A stretch of DNA of 64,000 bases from Tenebrio molitor (lineage: Eukaryota; Arthropoda; Insecta; Coleoptera; Tenebrionidae). This document shows positions 45,094 to 55,903 of this stretch, piece by piece (positions within the stretch are counted from its first letter, which is position 1; each line of letters starts with the position of its first letter). The notes beneath the pieces are model-generated. The model was not told where the DNA came from. It did no database searches and saw only the letters and a program-made list of their open reading frames with translations. The stretch is from the NCBI RefSeq assembly GCF_963966145.1, contig NC_091050.1:992001-1056000 (forward strand). The letters are read 5' to 3'. The translations under genes were made by a program, and so were the position numbers.

Positions 45094-45416
45094 CACATTT
45101 TTTCTTGACACTGTTGGATATTCACATAAAAAAAAAATTTCAGAATAATTAAAAACATTACAAAGGTGTGTATGTTGCTGTTACTCCAAATTCGTTGAAA
45201 AAAGTTCTAATTGTTGCAATGTTTTATTGATGTGGAAGAAGATTGCAAATGTAGGTTCAAATTTTAATAATCGATAAGATATAAATTCAATACAGTGTTT
45301 TAATTTCTAACGTCAATTCTATGTAATAATATTAGTAGAATAGTAGGTATTACTTATTTAATTATAGTGCAGCTCTGTACTGCAGCCAGTTTGTAGAATA
45401 TTTTGTTTAAAATTGA

Positions 45417-48400
45417 CTACTTGTAGTCAACAACAGTTACAAAGAGTGAAACCGCAGAGTAAACCATTTTACACAACTGCAACATAACGATAATTATTCC
45501 CCAGCCTAAACATTTCTAAAAAATGTTACTAACAGCAACTCCACTGTCATAGTTGATAACAAGCGTTGCAGAAAATTCAATTTTCATCGGTTCCAGACAG
45601 TTACCCAAAGCAATCAATAACATTTTCTTGTTGTTTTGATTCCAGTTGTACCACTTTTTCCTCGTTAAAGCCACGAACAATTTCTCCGACTTAAATGTTT
45701 ACCTATCTGTTAAGGGTGACAAGCAAAACATCAAAGATTTACCTCATCCTGGATACTTTGCCCGCTGAAAGATACAATTAAAAAGATGAAGAAGCCGGTA
45801 CCACCTATAGTTGTGAGGCGCAGCAGGCCGTTGTATCCATTCCCGTACTGCAAAATAAAGTCACTAACGCATCGAAAATAGTAATTTATTGTACAAGTTT
45901 TATAAGACGCCATTTTGTCGTACGCTATAAAGCAAACAAGTGCGACAATAGTTATTTACGAACCGAGTGCGAGAAACATTTTTCGCACATGAGCGCATTA
46001 TTTGAGGCACGAGCGACGAAGGAGCGAGTGCTTCATTTGCGCGAATGTGCCGAAACGTCCTCGCGCATCTAGGTTTGTACAATATTTTTTGAAACGAACA
46101 TTAGCATTTTTAAATTATTACCCAATAGTTCCCAATTTAGTGAATAGATGGCGCTTGGCCAAGTGTCAATAGAATTAATAGCGATTTATTTTCATTCTTT
46201 CGAAATTTTCAACATCCAAAATGGAGAAATGACGTTTTGTAAACCAGATTTTATTATTATCAAGTCAAATTAAATATTTTCAGAATGCTCAAAAAGCCCA
46301 ATGCTTTTTGGGTGATTTTGAAGCACTAGTGCGCGAAATCTACGTTCGCGGTTAACTGTTGCGTTTGCGAAATGTCATTTTCAAGTTAGTGACAGAAGTA
46401 GAGCATTTTCTCCCTAGGGAGCAAATATTTGCAAATATTTGCTCCCTAGGGAGTTTTCATTTTTTTGACAGTTGTGACAAAAATCTAATGGGAGTTTTCA
46501 TTTTTTTTGACTGTTGTGACAAAAATCTAATTGTGTTGTCAAGGCAACTACTAATTCCATTAAATTCATCGAAAGGTGACAACTCATTTGTCATCATTTT
46601 TTTATTCTTAAAATTTGAGATTTTTGTGCTGTTTCTACTCCCTACCGTGAAAAAAATTGTATATATACTTCTGGAGAGAATGCTCATTTTTCCCTCGGTG
46701 CTTTGTAGCCCTCGGGCTTCGCCCTCTGGCTACAAACTGCACCTTAGGAAAAATCATGCATTTCTCTCCCTCAATATATAATATACTATTATAAAACGAG
46801 TGTAATACAATATTTCTTACTATTTTGTCCCTATTTTAAATTTAAAAAAAGTTCAAAATATAATGCTAGGAAAATTATATTTGGCAAATATTAAGGGTTT
46901 GTGAACTAATAATAACGTAGCCACTCCTCACTATCAGTCACTGTATCGAAAAGAACTCCTTTTCGAAACTCGTTTGAGTGTTATACTGACTGTGTTAAAA
47001 GTGCAAAATAGAAAAAAGAAATTATTATAGAACCTGATCGAGTATGAAGGTACAACAATATCCAATTACGGAAAGGGTTCCCGCCAGAAAAGATGGCATT
47101 ATGTGCGCGGCCATTTTGTTTAGAGCGACAGTTTTCAATCTGCAATCAAAATAGATCTTTCAACATTTTAATCGACGATTTGGATTATGTCAGTGACAAA
47201 GCATAGATCAAGATATCCAAAAATCGGAAAAGAATGACGATAAGGAACACAAACATTTCTTTGTTGTCTGACTAACAATCTACTTAGATACTAGTTTTTA
47301 TGTCACGTATTATATACAAAGTGTCTATAAAAGAAAGAACGTAAGTATATCAAGAATCCTGTGGGAATTCGAATATATTTGATTTTTGCAGTTCTGTAGC
47401 ACATTGTGGTACCAAATAGAAAAACAGAGGTTGTGTAAGTCTATTAATGACAGGGTTTTAATAAAGATGAACAGAAGAAAACCAAAAGCGAAACAACTAA
47501 GATGAAGATGTCGAACTGACGCTAATTTTTAATAATTTGACATTTGACTGTTGACGTCTGATTTGATCAACGGCTCGACGTAGTTCGGCACCATGAAATT
47601 ATAGAACCGCATAATTCCACAAGACTCTTGATATACTTACATTCTTTTATAGACACTTTGTACCTAGCAAAACAGTAACGTATTTACTTCTGTTTTAAAT
47701 TGAGTTAGAATAAATGTAATTCTGACTCATTCCGTTACACACTTACCGAATAGCATCAGTATGTCTACTAACGTAGAATTTCATTAGAAGTCCAACCTGC
47801 TCTTGATAAACTTCATCATTTACACAATCTTCGTCATCACGATCACATACATTCTCCATGTATGCATTTATCATATAGAGTTGAAATCTTACGTGCTGCG
47901 TAATGTACAACATTTGAAAGGCGTGAGCAGTTGGCACTAAGCCTAACATAAAACAAGTTAATCTCAATAAAATATCCAGAAATATGTTCTGAAGGGGCAA
48001 CCAGTTTCTGACAAATCGGTACGCATAGATTGTGTCATTATCTATGGAGTTTGGGAAAACCAAAGACACAACAGACAGCACAGATAAGAGTGTGGTCAAT
48101 ATTGCAGCGATGTTGATGAACCTCGATTCACTGATAATCTTTGATTTAATGTGTTCACCGGCATACCCGACGTCCCAATATTTTTTCAAATCCAGAATGT
48201 CCTCAACAAATCGGTCGTTTTTTATCAGAACAAACATCATATATGCTGGCTAAAAATTTGATCGACAGTTTAACAGATTGAACAGAATGGAAACTTTACG
48301 TATGCAATTAGTAAGAGATGTGGTCCGTAGCAAATCATCTCGTGGAAATTGAAAATAAAGATGAATGCGAACATGTACAACAGAAAGCAGAAAATGGTAA

Positions 48401-48567
48401 GGAATATGGTGTACTTCATAACAAATTTCACCCATTTTAGTCGATAAAAGTCGTAACCCAATGTTCGAACTATTCTTATTGGATCATCTAAAACGAAATA
48501 GGTATAGAAGAGTAGGAGACTACGAAAGCATACCTGTTAGTGTCTTTTGGTGGAGGAAATTCATCAT
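45417..48567 (-). CDS. Odorant receptor OR5 (7tm_6), intact, with repeat-filled introns
   Basis: Seven exons on the minus strand: 48567-48534, 48487-48300, 48249-47747, 47139-47034, 45847-45743, 45689-45534 and 45476-45417, 1152 coding bases, 383 aa. Internal exon lengths (188, 503, 106, 105, 156) equal those of OR4. Signature residues KKWYNWNQNNKKMLLIAL and LEPMKI are in the 156-base exon; the last exon is LCKMVYSAVSLFVTVV. The acceptor of exon 6 is TTTAAG, weaker than the TTTTAG of OR4. The intron 46-47 kb is 1.2 kb long and holds palindromic repeats; the intron 47140-47746 holds a TIR element. Otherwise the gene looks functional. Confidence 0.86.
45890..46090. repeat. Palindromic repeat in an OR5 intron (GAGCGACGAAGGAGCG type)
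   Basis: Inverted arms run from TTGTACAAGTTTTATAAGACGC (45890) to the matching AGGTTTGTACAATATT (46085), around a GC-rich core with GGCACGAGCGACGAAGGAGC. Non-coding. It is likely a mobile foldback element in the fifth exon's upstream intron. Confidence 0.5.
46370..46790. repeat. Palindromic repeat block with a perfect 44-base palindrome
   Basis: 46410-46453 is a perfect palindrome, each half CTCCCTAGGGAGCAAATATT plus TG. A 37-base tandem duplication (GGAGTTTTCATTTTTTTGAC) follows, and from 46660 to 46770 a looser hairpin around CCCTCGGGCTTCGCCCTCTG. It is in the long intron of OR5. Confidence 0.65.
47315..47662. repeat. TIR element in an OR5 intron (TACAAAGTGTCTATAAAAG ends)
   Basis: The left arm TACAAAGTGTCTATAAAAGA and its inverse ending at 47662 are matched for some 60 bases (through GTATATCAAGAATCCTGTGG / CCACAAGACTCTTGATATAC). 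About 350 bases, non-coding. Confidence 0.75.
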
Positions 48568-48790
48568 TCGGTCGTATTTTTCAGAAGTTAACACATTTTG
48601 TCAATAAGTAAATTTAATTTACTTTTAATTTTATTCGAAACTTTGCAGCTTGCTCTTGTGGTGCATTTTCTTTTACTAATCAGCTTCATACATTGATTAT
48701 CCATTTACATTTAGGTCTCATGTTCATTGATGTGATTAAATGCTTAAGAAAAAATTATCATAAAAATACCAAGAAAGCCGTTAATAGTTA

Positions 48791-49554
48791 TTGGGGTTAA
48801 TTACTGCACATCTGAAAATTAGAACTAATGGATTTGGTCTTCAAACAACAATCATTATTCCCAACCATTCAGAAATAATAATAGATACTAATATTAATAA
48901 TAACAATCATCAATGCGGTTTAAAATCGATCATCGATAAATGTAGGATTTGCGGAACTGAAGGGGAAACCATTGAACACATCTTTTCTTCTTGCACCGTT
49001 TTGGCTCAAAGCGAATATAAGAAACGTCATGATATATTCGCAAAAATTATACACTTGAATTTAGCTGTTAAATTCAATTTATTAAAGGATACACAACCAC
49101 ATTACATTTATAAACCAGAAAGTTGTTTGGAAAATGACAATTACAAATTATATTTTAATCGCACAGTTTTAACTGACATTCACATTCAGCATAACACACC
49201 AGACATTATTATTTTAAATAAACAACAAAAGCAAGCATATCTTTTGGATATAGCTGTTCCAAATTCCCATAATATAACACAAAAATTAATAAATATTTAG
49301 AGCTCTCCGTTGCTATGAGAAATCTTTGGAGTTTAGAAAAAAATTCTATTTTACCACTTATAATTTCAGCAACGGGAATAGTACCGCAATCTCTTTTTAA
49401 AAATTTAAAAATTCTGGATTTAGGGAACACATTGGTAGTTGAAATTCAAAAAGGTATATTATTATACTCATGTCATATCGTGAGGAAATTCCTTAACATT
49501 GACACAGAACATAAAACACAAAAAAGTCAAAATGTGGAGGTGAGACGCCGGTAA
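48791..49554 (+). pseudogene. 3' fragment of a non-LTR retrotransposon ORF
   Basis: 48791-49300 is open and encodes CRICGTEGETIEHIFSSC (a C-x2-C-x8-H-x4-C knuckle), then TPDIIILNKQQKQAYLLDIA. After a frame change, 49315-49554 continues as LPLIISATGIVPQSL and SCHIVRKFLNI. This pair of blocks is the familiar C-terminus of some insect non-LTR elements; the knuckle followed by a PD...D stretch suggests an R2-like restriction-type endonuclease end. The reverse transcriptase part is absent, so it is a 5'-truncated dead copy. It lies just upstream of OR5 on the opposite strand. Confidence 0.65.
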
Positions 49555-49918
49555 TTATGTTGATAAGCACTGCACTATTACTTGATAGTAATATCCGTAA
49601 TAGTGTATGTACTCCGGCAAAATTGCCGTGCCGCCGGGTGGCGGAAGGATAGTAGAAATAATACTAGTAGAAAACAAGAAAAACATATTTCTAATTTTAT
49701 TGCATTTTTTCAAAACAAACATTACATTACAATATTTTGTAACGTTCCCAGCTTTGGGTTTGGATGATCTCTCGGCTAACAGCTGCACTTGTAGAAAGTC
49801 AGACGACAATAATGGTCATAACGAAATGCAATTTACGGAAAATATCCCCATGATATGTACACCCCACATTTTCTATTTTAACGGAATGGGTGCAAGAAAG
49901 GAGGGGTAAGTAAAACAA

Positions 49919-50840
49919 TTGTTTTGGTAGGTCTTGGGCAATGGGGGAGGGGCTGGGAACAGAGCGGTGCAGGAGGGTGATCGACGTTTACATTTCTAAT
50001 GGCTTAGAGATTTTGTTGCAACGTTAGTTTTTTAATCATAACTTGATTAATATTCCTTCAAAATTATAATAATAAACACCATCGTAATCAGAGAATATCT
50101 GTCTTTAGTTCCTAAAGAATACGTTTTTTCGATTCGAGGCTTAGTTTTCGAGCAATGGAGTGAGAAACGTAAAAATACGGCAAAATTAACAAATTTTTGG
50201 CGAGCGTCGAACAGAGATACAGCCATTTGAATTTTGTTCTTCCCATAAAGCGCAATGTTTTTTTGAAAATAATTTATTTTTTTACAACCAAACGGCTACA
50301 GAAATAATTACAAAGTTTCCACCAAAAAAACACTTGAACACCGGCCATCCGATAAGCTACGTAACTCGAAAATTTTGAGTAACGCCCTTTTGCACACCAC
50401 AATTTTTGAACTTTTTTTTGGAAGTTCACCTATAAGTACAGTTGATGGACAAATAAAACTGGGACAAAAATGACAATCACATAAGTCAAAATTTACAAAT
50501 TTGCATCATTTAATTACGGCTTTATCACAAATAGGTTAACTTTGGTATGAAATATTATATAGACACTGGCAAATATATTGACAATTCAATAGTCTGATTT
50601 ACATAGATTAAATTTTAAGTGTCCCAGTTTTATTTGTCCATCGACCGTACATGACCAATCGATTTAGCAAGGTGTCAGCTTTTTGCCATTAACTCCCCAC
50701 ACGATGAACTTTTTGAGCCTACGAGTTTTCTGTTAGTCGGACAGTCAGCGAATATTTTTGTAATTTCGCTTCGCCAGGAGAATTTTATAATTCGTATTAT
50801 GCGGCTTGGCAATCATGGAGCTGACTATCTGGCAACGTAA
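49919..50840. repeat. Long direct repeat D2, copy a
   Basis: Matches 54722-55420 in the same orientation: GTAGGTCTTGGGCAATGGGG, ATTTCTAATGGCTTAGAGAT, GCGAGCGTCGAACAGAGATA, and AGCTTTTTGCCATTAACT. By eye about 85% identity. No coding frame persists in both copies. Copy a contains an extra 209-base element at 50439-50647. Confidence 0.75.
50439..50647. repeat. Tc1/mariner-type MITE inside D2 copy a
   Basis: CAGTTGATGGACAAATAAAA at the left and its inverse ending CCATCGACCG at the right, flanked by TA on both sides (50437-50438, 50648-50649). Copy b of D2 lacks it (CACCTATACATGACC at 55226). Confidence 0.8.
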
Positions 50841-51980
50841 CACGAGAGTAGAGTAATAATAGAAATAAATCTAATTCCACTGTTAATCTTTAGTTACGTA
50901 ATGAGAAAAATTAATTAACTCGTTCATAACAGGTTTTAGTTATAAAAAAATAATAAAGCTCCAGGATATTTTCGAAATTTTTCTTTATTAAACTCCACTT
51001 ACAATTTGTTTTTTCACAATTAAAAAAAAAAGCGTTTGTGCTTTTGGGGTGGTGATCATTGAATGTTTCTGCTTCTGATACTAATTACTACGTTCACTCT
51101 GTCTAGTCTAGAAAATACAAAAATTAAAATAGTGGCCTAAATTTTGCGAAATTATTTTTATTGTTTCTTTATCAGGAGAATAGTAGAACTTTGCCCCAAC
51201 TGTCATGTCGAGAGTACTCGGATTCATAATTCTGGCAGGGTTATAGAGGTAATCAAAATCTGTCACAGTATTTGGTTGTAGTGAGGTTACTCCTGGCTCC
51301 ACCGTAAAAAGAAAATGATCCTTAATATCAAAATCCAGTTGTTAGTGGTGTTGACAGTAGAGCGACTAGAATTTCTCGGAGGTCTGATCAAAGGAGTTGA
51401 ATTAACTGTTTTACCTGGGACCTGTCAATTATGCACCTATTAGATAAAAGGAAATGGAAGTTATAGAACTTAGTAATTTACCCTATTTCCTGGTTGTGAA
51501 AAAATTATTGACAATTGATTTTTTGGCAAAATCTACAAGTAGTAAATTTTCAAAAACTTCAATGTAATTTTCGTGTTGTTCTTTCGTAAAGAATATTTTA
51601 ACTGGTAATTAATTAAAAGACTGTACCTGATCGTTGACGTCATATCTAGGACGAGGAGTGGGCCGCGAAGCAAACAATACCCGAAGGTCGCACTGAAAGC
51701 AACTAATCTGCACGCAGTAACAAAACTTGTTGTACTTTTTTTGCGTTGCACTCGATAACTTTTTAATCTTACTATTCGTCCTAACGTGATATCAGTGGCG
51801 TACTGAACTTTTGTACGCGAACTGTACATGACATTTCTGCCCTCATGCGGATCTATTGCGGAAAACTAAATGCACGTGATTTTCACAATTGGTCTGAAGG
51901 TCTTAGGGTTTTAATATTGTGATGCATTTCGATTTCACCCTGTACATATATTATGTATTTGGAAATGCTATGAACAGCTC
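50841..51980. other. No gene supported; one open stretch noted
   Basis: The minus strand 51302-51108 is open and has a protein-like composition (TVGAKFYYSPDKETIK), with a possible acceptor upstream, but no partner exon or family was recognised. The rest is A/T-rich spacer and the 3' flank of ZF2. Confidence 0.3.
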
Positions 51981-53726
51981 TCATTTGGGTCTTTGTTCAA
52001 CGTTGTTTTTAGGTAATACTTTTGGTTTTAGACAAGCTAGACTTTTCTTATGTAGTTTTAGGTAATCGTTTCGTTTCGTCTTAAATTCGCATTTATCACA
52101 ATTATACCACTGAATGGCATCTGCTGAGAGATGAATTATCTTATGTCGTTTAATGTGTCTTTTATATTTCGTTTTGTATTCGCATTTATCACAATTATAC
52201 CATTGTATGACCTCTGCTGGGAGATGAATTTTCTTATGTCGTTTTAGGGAGATGTTCCATGTTGTTTTAAATTCGCAGCTATCACAATTATACCACTGGG
52301 TGGGATCTGCTGAGACATGATATGCCTTATGTGTTTTAATGTATCTTTTATATTTCGTTTTGTATTCGCATTTATCACAATTATACCACTGGGTGGCATC
52401 TGCTGACAGATGAATTTTCTTATGTCGTGTTAGGTTTTCTTTCTTTTTCGTCTTGAATTCACATTTATCACAGCCATACCACTGGGTGGCATCTGCTGAG
52501 AGATGAATTTTCTTATGTCGTTTTAGGTTGTCGTTCTTTTTCGTCTTGAATTCGCATTTATCACAACCATACGACTGGAGGGCATCTGTTGAGAGATGAG
52601 TTGTGTTATGATGCCGTCTAATGTAGCCCTTATATTTCGTTTTGTATTCGCATTTATCACAATTATACCACTGGATGACATCAGCTGAGTGATGAATTTT
52701 CTTATGCCGTTTTAGGGAGATGTTCCATTTCGTTTTAAATTCGCATTTATCACAATTATACCACTGGATGCCATCTGCTGAGACATGAATTGGCTGGATG
52801 CCATCTGCTGAGACATGAATTGGCTTATGCCGTTTTAGGTTGTCGTTCTTTTTCGTCGTGAATTCGCATTTATCACAGCTATACAACTGGGTGGCATCTG
52901 CTGAAAGATGAATTGTGTTATGCCGTTTAATGTAGCCCTTATGTTTCGTTTTGTATTTGCATGTCTCACAGCTATACCACTGGACAGTAGCATCTGCTGA
53001 GAGATGACTTTTGTTATGTCGTTTTAGGTTGTCCTTCCGTTTCGTCTTAAAATCGCATTTATCACAATTATACCACTGGATCGCATTTGCTGAGAGATGA
53101 ATTCTGTTATGCCGTTTAATGTAGCCCTTATGTTTCGTTTTAAATTGACATTTATCACAATTATACCACTGGATGGCATCTGCTGACCGTTGAACTGTCT
53201 TATGAGATCTCAGATAGAAATAACTTTTCGATGTCTGGTGTTTTTCCAAAACTCCTGCCTCCTTTGTTTTAAAGGAACAACATTCGGATCGGTACCATGC
53301 TTCACCACTAACTTTCTCACATTCTTCTTCTGTATCACAACATGAATTTTCCAAGTGTTTGATCCACAGCAAAACAGAATATGTTTCAAACGAACATTTT
53401 TGACAAATGTAGCTTTCCACTACAGTGTTATTTTTTGGCTGATCTTGCACACAACCAGTGTCCTTTTTGTGATATTCCTTGAGATGTTGCTTTAAAATCA
53501 CCACAAGATCGGTTTCAAAATTGCAGTCCTTGCAGTAGTATTTTTCCAAATCGTTTCTTTCGCATCTGGATGATTCGAGTGGCAGCTGGTGATTCACCAT
53601 GTAAAAAGGTGATTTAATCACGTAGGGACATCTTTTGCAATTGTAAATCTTTCCGTAGTCACATTTCGGGATACTCTCGGTATCATCCAAATTTTGCATT
53701 TTGATTTTATAATCTGAAAATTTCAT
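51981..53726 (-). CDS. C2H2 zinc-finger protein ZF2 (about 15 fingers)
   Basis: A single open frame of 581 codons from ATG at 53726 to the stop at 51981. The N-terminus has three fingers (YNCKRCPYVI, YYCKDCNFETDL, YICQKCSFETYS, the last ending in Cys instead of His) and an acidic spacer. Twelve tandem fingers follow. Many alternate between an EYKTKYKxYIKRH type and an EFKTKxNxxLKRH type, so the array grew partly by copying finger pairs. A linker of ten residues (PIHVSADGIQ) is duplicated near residue 330. The final finger loses its last His. TTTTCAG just after the first ATG may be an acceptor, which would move the start to the next Met. Paralogue of ZF1 and of the pseudogene at 21531. Nuclear DNA binding is expected; targets are unknown. 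Confidence 0.86.
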   Translation of the reverse strand: MKFSDYKIKMQNLDDTESIPKCDYGKIYNCKRCPYVIKSPFYMVNHQLPLESSRCERNDLEKYYCKDCNFETDLVVILKQHLKEYHKKDTGCVQDQPKNNTVVESYICQKCSFETYSVLLWIKHLENSCCDTEEECEKVSGEAWYRSECCSFKTKEAGVLEKHQTSKSYFYLRSHKTVQRSADAIQWYNCDKCQFKTKHKGYIKRHNRIHLSANAIQWYNCDKCDFKTKRKDNLKRHNKSHLSADATVQWYSCETCKYKTKHKGYIKRHNTIHLSADATQLYSCDKCEFTTKKNDNLKRHKPIHVSADGIQPIHVSADGIQWYNCDKCEFKTKWNISLKRHKKIHHSADVIQWYNCDKCEYKTKYKGYIRRHHNTTHLSTDALQSYGCDKCEFKTKKNDNLKRHKKIHLSADATQWYGCDKCEFKTKKKENLTRHKKIHLSADATQWYNCDKCEYKTKYKRYIKTHKAYHVSADPTQWYNCDSCEFKTTWNISLKRHKKIHLPAEVIQWYNCDKCEYKTKYKRHIKRHKIIHLSADAIQWYNCDKCEFKTKRNDYLKLHKKSLACLKPKVLPKNNVEQRPK

Positions 53727-54126
53727 TTCATGTCAATACAAAAAACTACTCAAAATAACTGCAAAATATACAAGTTTTGTCTTATTAATGTATTTGTAAA
53801 TTTTGATTTGCTCAATCTACTGCACTATTTCCAACGATAGATTCATAAAATTGTTCTAATTTCCACCTGCTGAATTATGTTGCCAAAATAAAAATATTTC
53901 TAAATTGGCGATTGTTATGACCAAAGCTGGCAATATAATTATTTTATAAACACGATTCGAAAACATAGTGAAATAATAAATATACAGCCTGAGTCAACTA
54001 AAATAACATGTGGTACACTCTCATTGTGTGCACATTTTTTTAGGATTCTATGATAACTCTGTTAAGAGGTGTTAACTAAACCAAAACGCCAAAAAAAAAA
54101 TGTTTATGCAAATTTATACCTTTTAT
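53727..54126. other. 5' flank of ZF2
   Basis: 53727-53830 matches the flanks of ZF1 (16684-16760) and of the zinc-finger pseudogene (22046-22140), so it may hold the shared promoter or a 5' exon. No further gene. Confidence 0.45.
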
Positions 54127-54413
54127 GTTCAGTTAAAAAAATATTTTCTTTTAATAACGTTAGTGCATTTGTTTTGGTGAAAATTAAAGAGATTTGCTCA
54201 AAACAATCCCTGATTCTCAAGAACTATTTCAGCATTAAAACTCATTTATTCAAAATAAAAAACAACAGGACCACTACTTGTCTCTGTTGAATGAAAACAA
54301 CAACATTGCTAAAATAATTCTTGAGAATAAAGGATTGTTTTGAGCAAATCTGTTTAATTTTCACCAAAACAAATGCACTAACATTATTTTTTTAAATCCT
54401 TCTTCAACTGAAC
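54127..54413. repeat. Foldback repeat with about 105-base arms
   Basis: 54127-54236 and 54308-54413 are inverted copies (GTGCATTTGTTTTGGTGAAA, then GATTTGCTCAAAACAATCC). The spacer is about 70 bases. The short ORF inside is not credible. Confidence 0.75.
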
Positions 54414-54721
54414 AGATATGTATTTGTATTCCAAATTTGTAACAACCGATTTGAGCTTTATTAACGACAGCCAATAATACTCTTGCTCCATTAGGAAAAG
54501 CTTCATCAGATTATTATTTCACCCATTTTAATATTACGGAATTCTCTGTTCCTTTTTTTCGTGGATCGATAATTTCCGGTAATAATGCACCAGTGTAAAA
54601 TAAGCACATTTTCTTTCTTTTTTTCATGCCAAAATTCCGATCTCTAAATATTTTTTCGTAGCAAATTCAGATTTGGCATTGTAGAACTTTTCTTTCCAAC
54701 GCAAAATTTCATTTTATGTTG

Positions 54722-55420
54722 TTTCGGTAGGTCTTGGGCAATAGGGGCGTTGCGGGGAGCGGAACGGTGCGGGAGGGTGATCGAAGTTTGCATTTCTAAT
54801 CGCTCAGAGATTTTGTTGCCACGTCAGTTTTTTAATCATAACTTGACTAATATTCCGTCAAAATTATAATAACAACCACCATCGTAATCAGAGAATATCG
54901 GTCTTTAGTTTTTAAAGAATACATTTTTTCGATTTGAGGCTTAGTTCCCGAGCAATGGAGTGAGAAACGTAAAATTACGGCGAAATTAACGAATTTTTGG
55001 CGAGCGTCGAACAGAGATACAGCCATTTCAATTTTGCTTTTCCCATAAGACGCAATGCTTCTTTACAAATTGTTTATTTTTTTACAACCAAACGGCTACA
55101 GAAAATATTATAAAGTTTCCACCAAAAAAAGATTTGAACATCGGCTATCTGACACGCTACATAACTCGAAAATTTTGAATAGCGCCCTTTTGGACACAAT
55201 TTTTGAAATTTTTTTTTGGAAGTTCACCTATACATGACCAATCAATTTAGCAAGGTATTAGCTTTTTGCCATTAACTGCCCACACGACGAACTTTTCAAG
55301 CCTCCGAGTTCTGTTAGTCGGAAAGCCAGCGAATATTTTTATCGTTTCATTTCGAAACGAGAATTTTACGATAGGTACCGTGGCAGATGTGGCAATCACG
55401 GAGGTGACCATTTGGCAACA
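54722..55420. repeat. Long direct repeat D2, copy b
   Basis: Same segment as 49919-50840 without the inserted MITE. It diverges from copy a after about 55400. Confidence 0.75.
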
Positions 55421-55903
55421 GTGCGTTATAATCTCCCGCGACAAGAAGGAAGAGAAAATTAAAAATCATCTCTGACTGAATATTTGTATAGAAACGGTTC
55501 ATCGTGTATTAATTAGATGGGTCATAAACTATTGCTCTACTCTTTCTGTTGCCTTTATTTATAATTGTTTCCGAAAATTCTCCTTATAAAATTACAAATT
55601 ATTACAAATAGGTAAGTTTGAACCGTAAAACTCAAACCCTTTTGTTTCTGTACATTTTCATTCACAATAGTGACTTTGGGGTAACAATCTTCCCTTACGT
55701 AAAACAGCCATTTTTCGTTATAATACAACGTAAACAATATTTTATTAACTTAGTATTTATTTAGTACTTATTTATTTAGTAAAGTATGTGTTCTGTGCTA
55801 GTAATGTAATGTACCTAAATTGCCATTATACATTTAGTGTAATTTTGTTTTCACTAACATAATTCAAGAGGTGGTGGTTATTTGGATTTGGCACGGCCTA
55901 TAA
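55421..55903. other. Gene-free stretch
   Basis: A/T-rich; no gene or repeat partner recognised. Confidence 0.4.

Noticed and set aside
46359..46781. A 140-aa plus-strand ORF
   Set aside because: It covers the 44-base palindrome, a tandem duplication and hairpins inside the OR5 intron.
51533..51829. A 98-aa minus-strand ORF near ZF2
   Set aside because: No signal, domain or paralogue; no splice partner was found.
54069..54290. A 73-aa ORF
   Set aside because: It lies in one arm of a foldback repeat.
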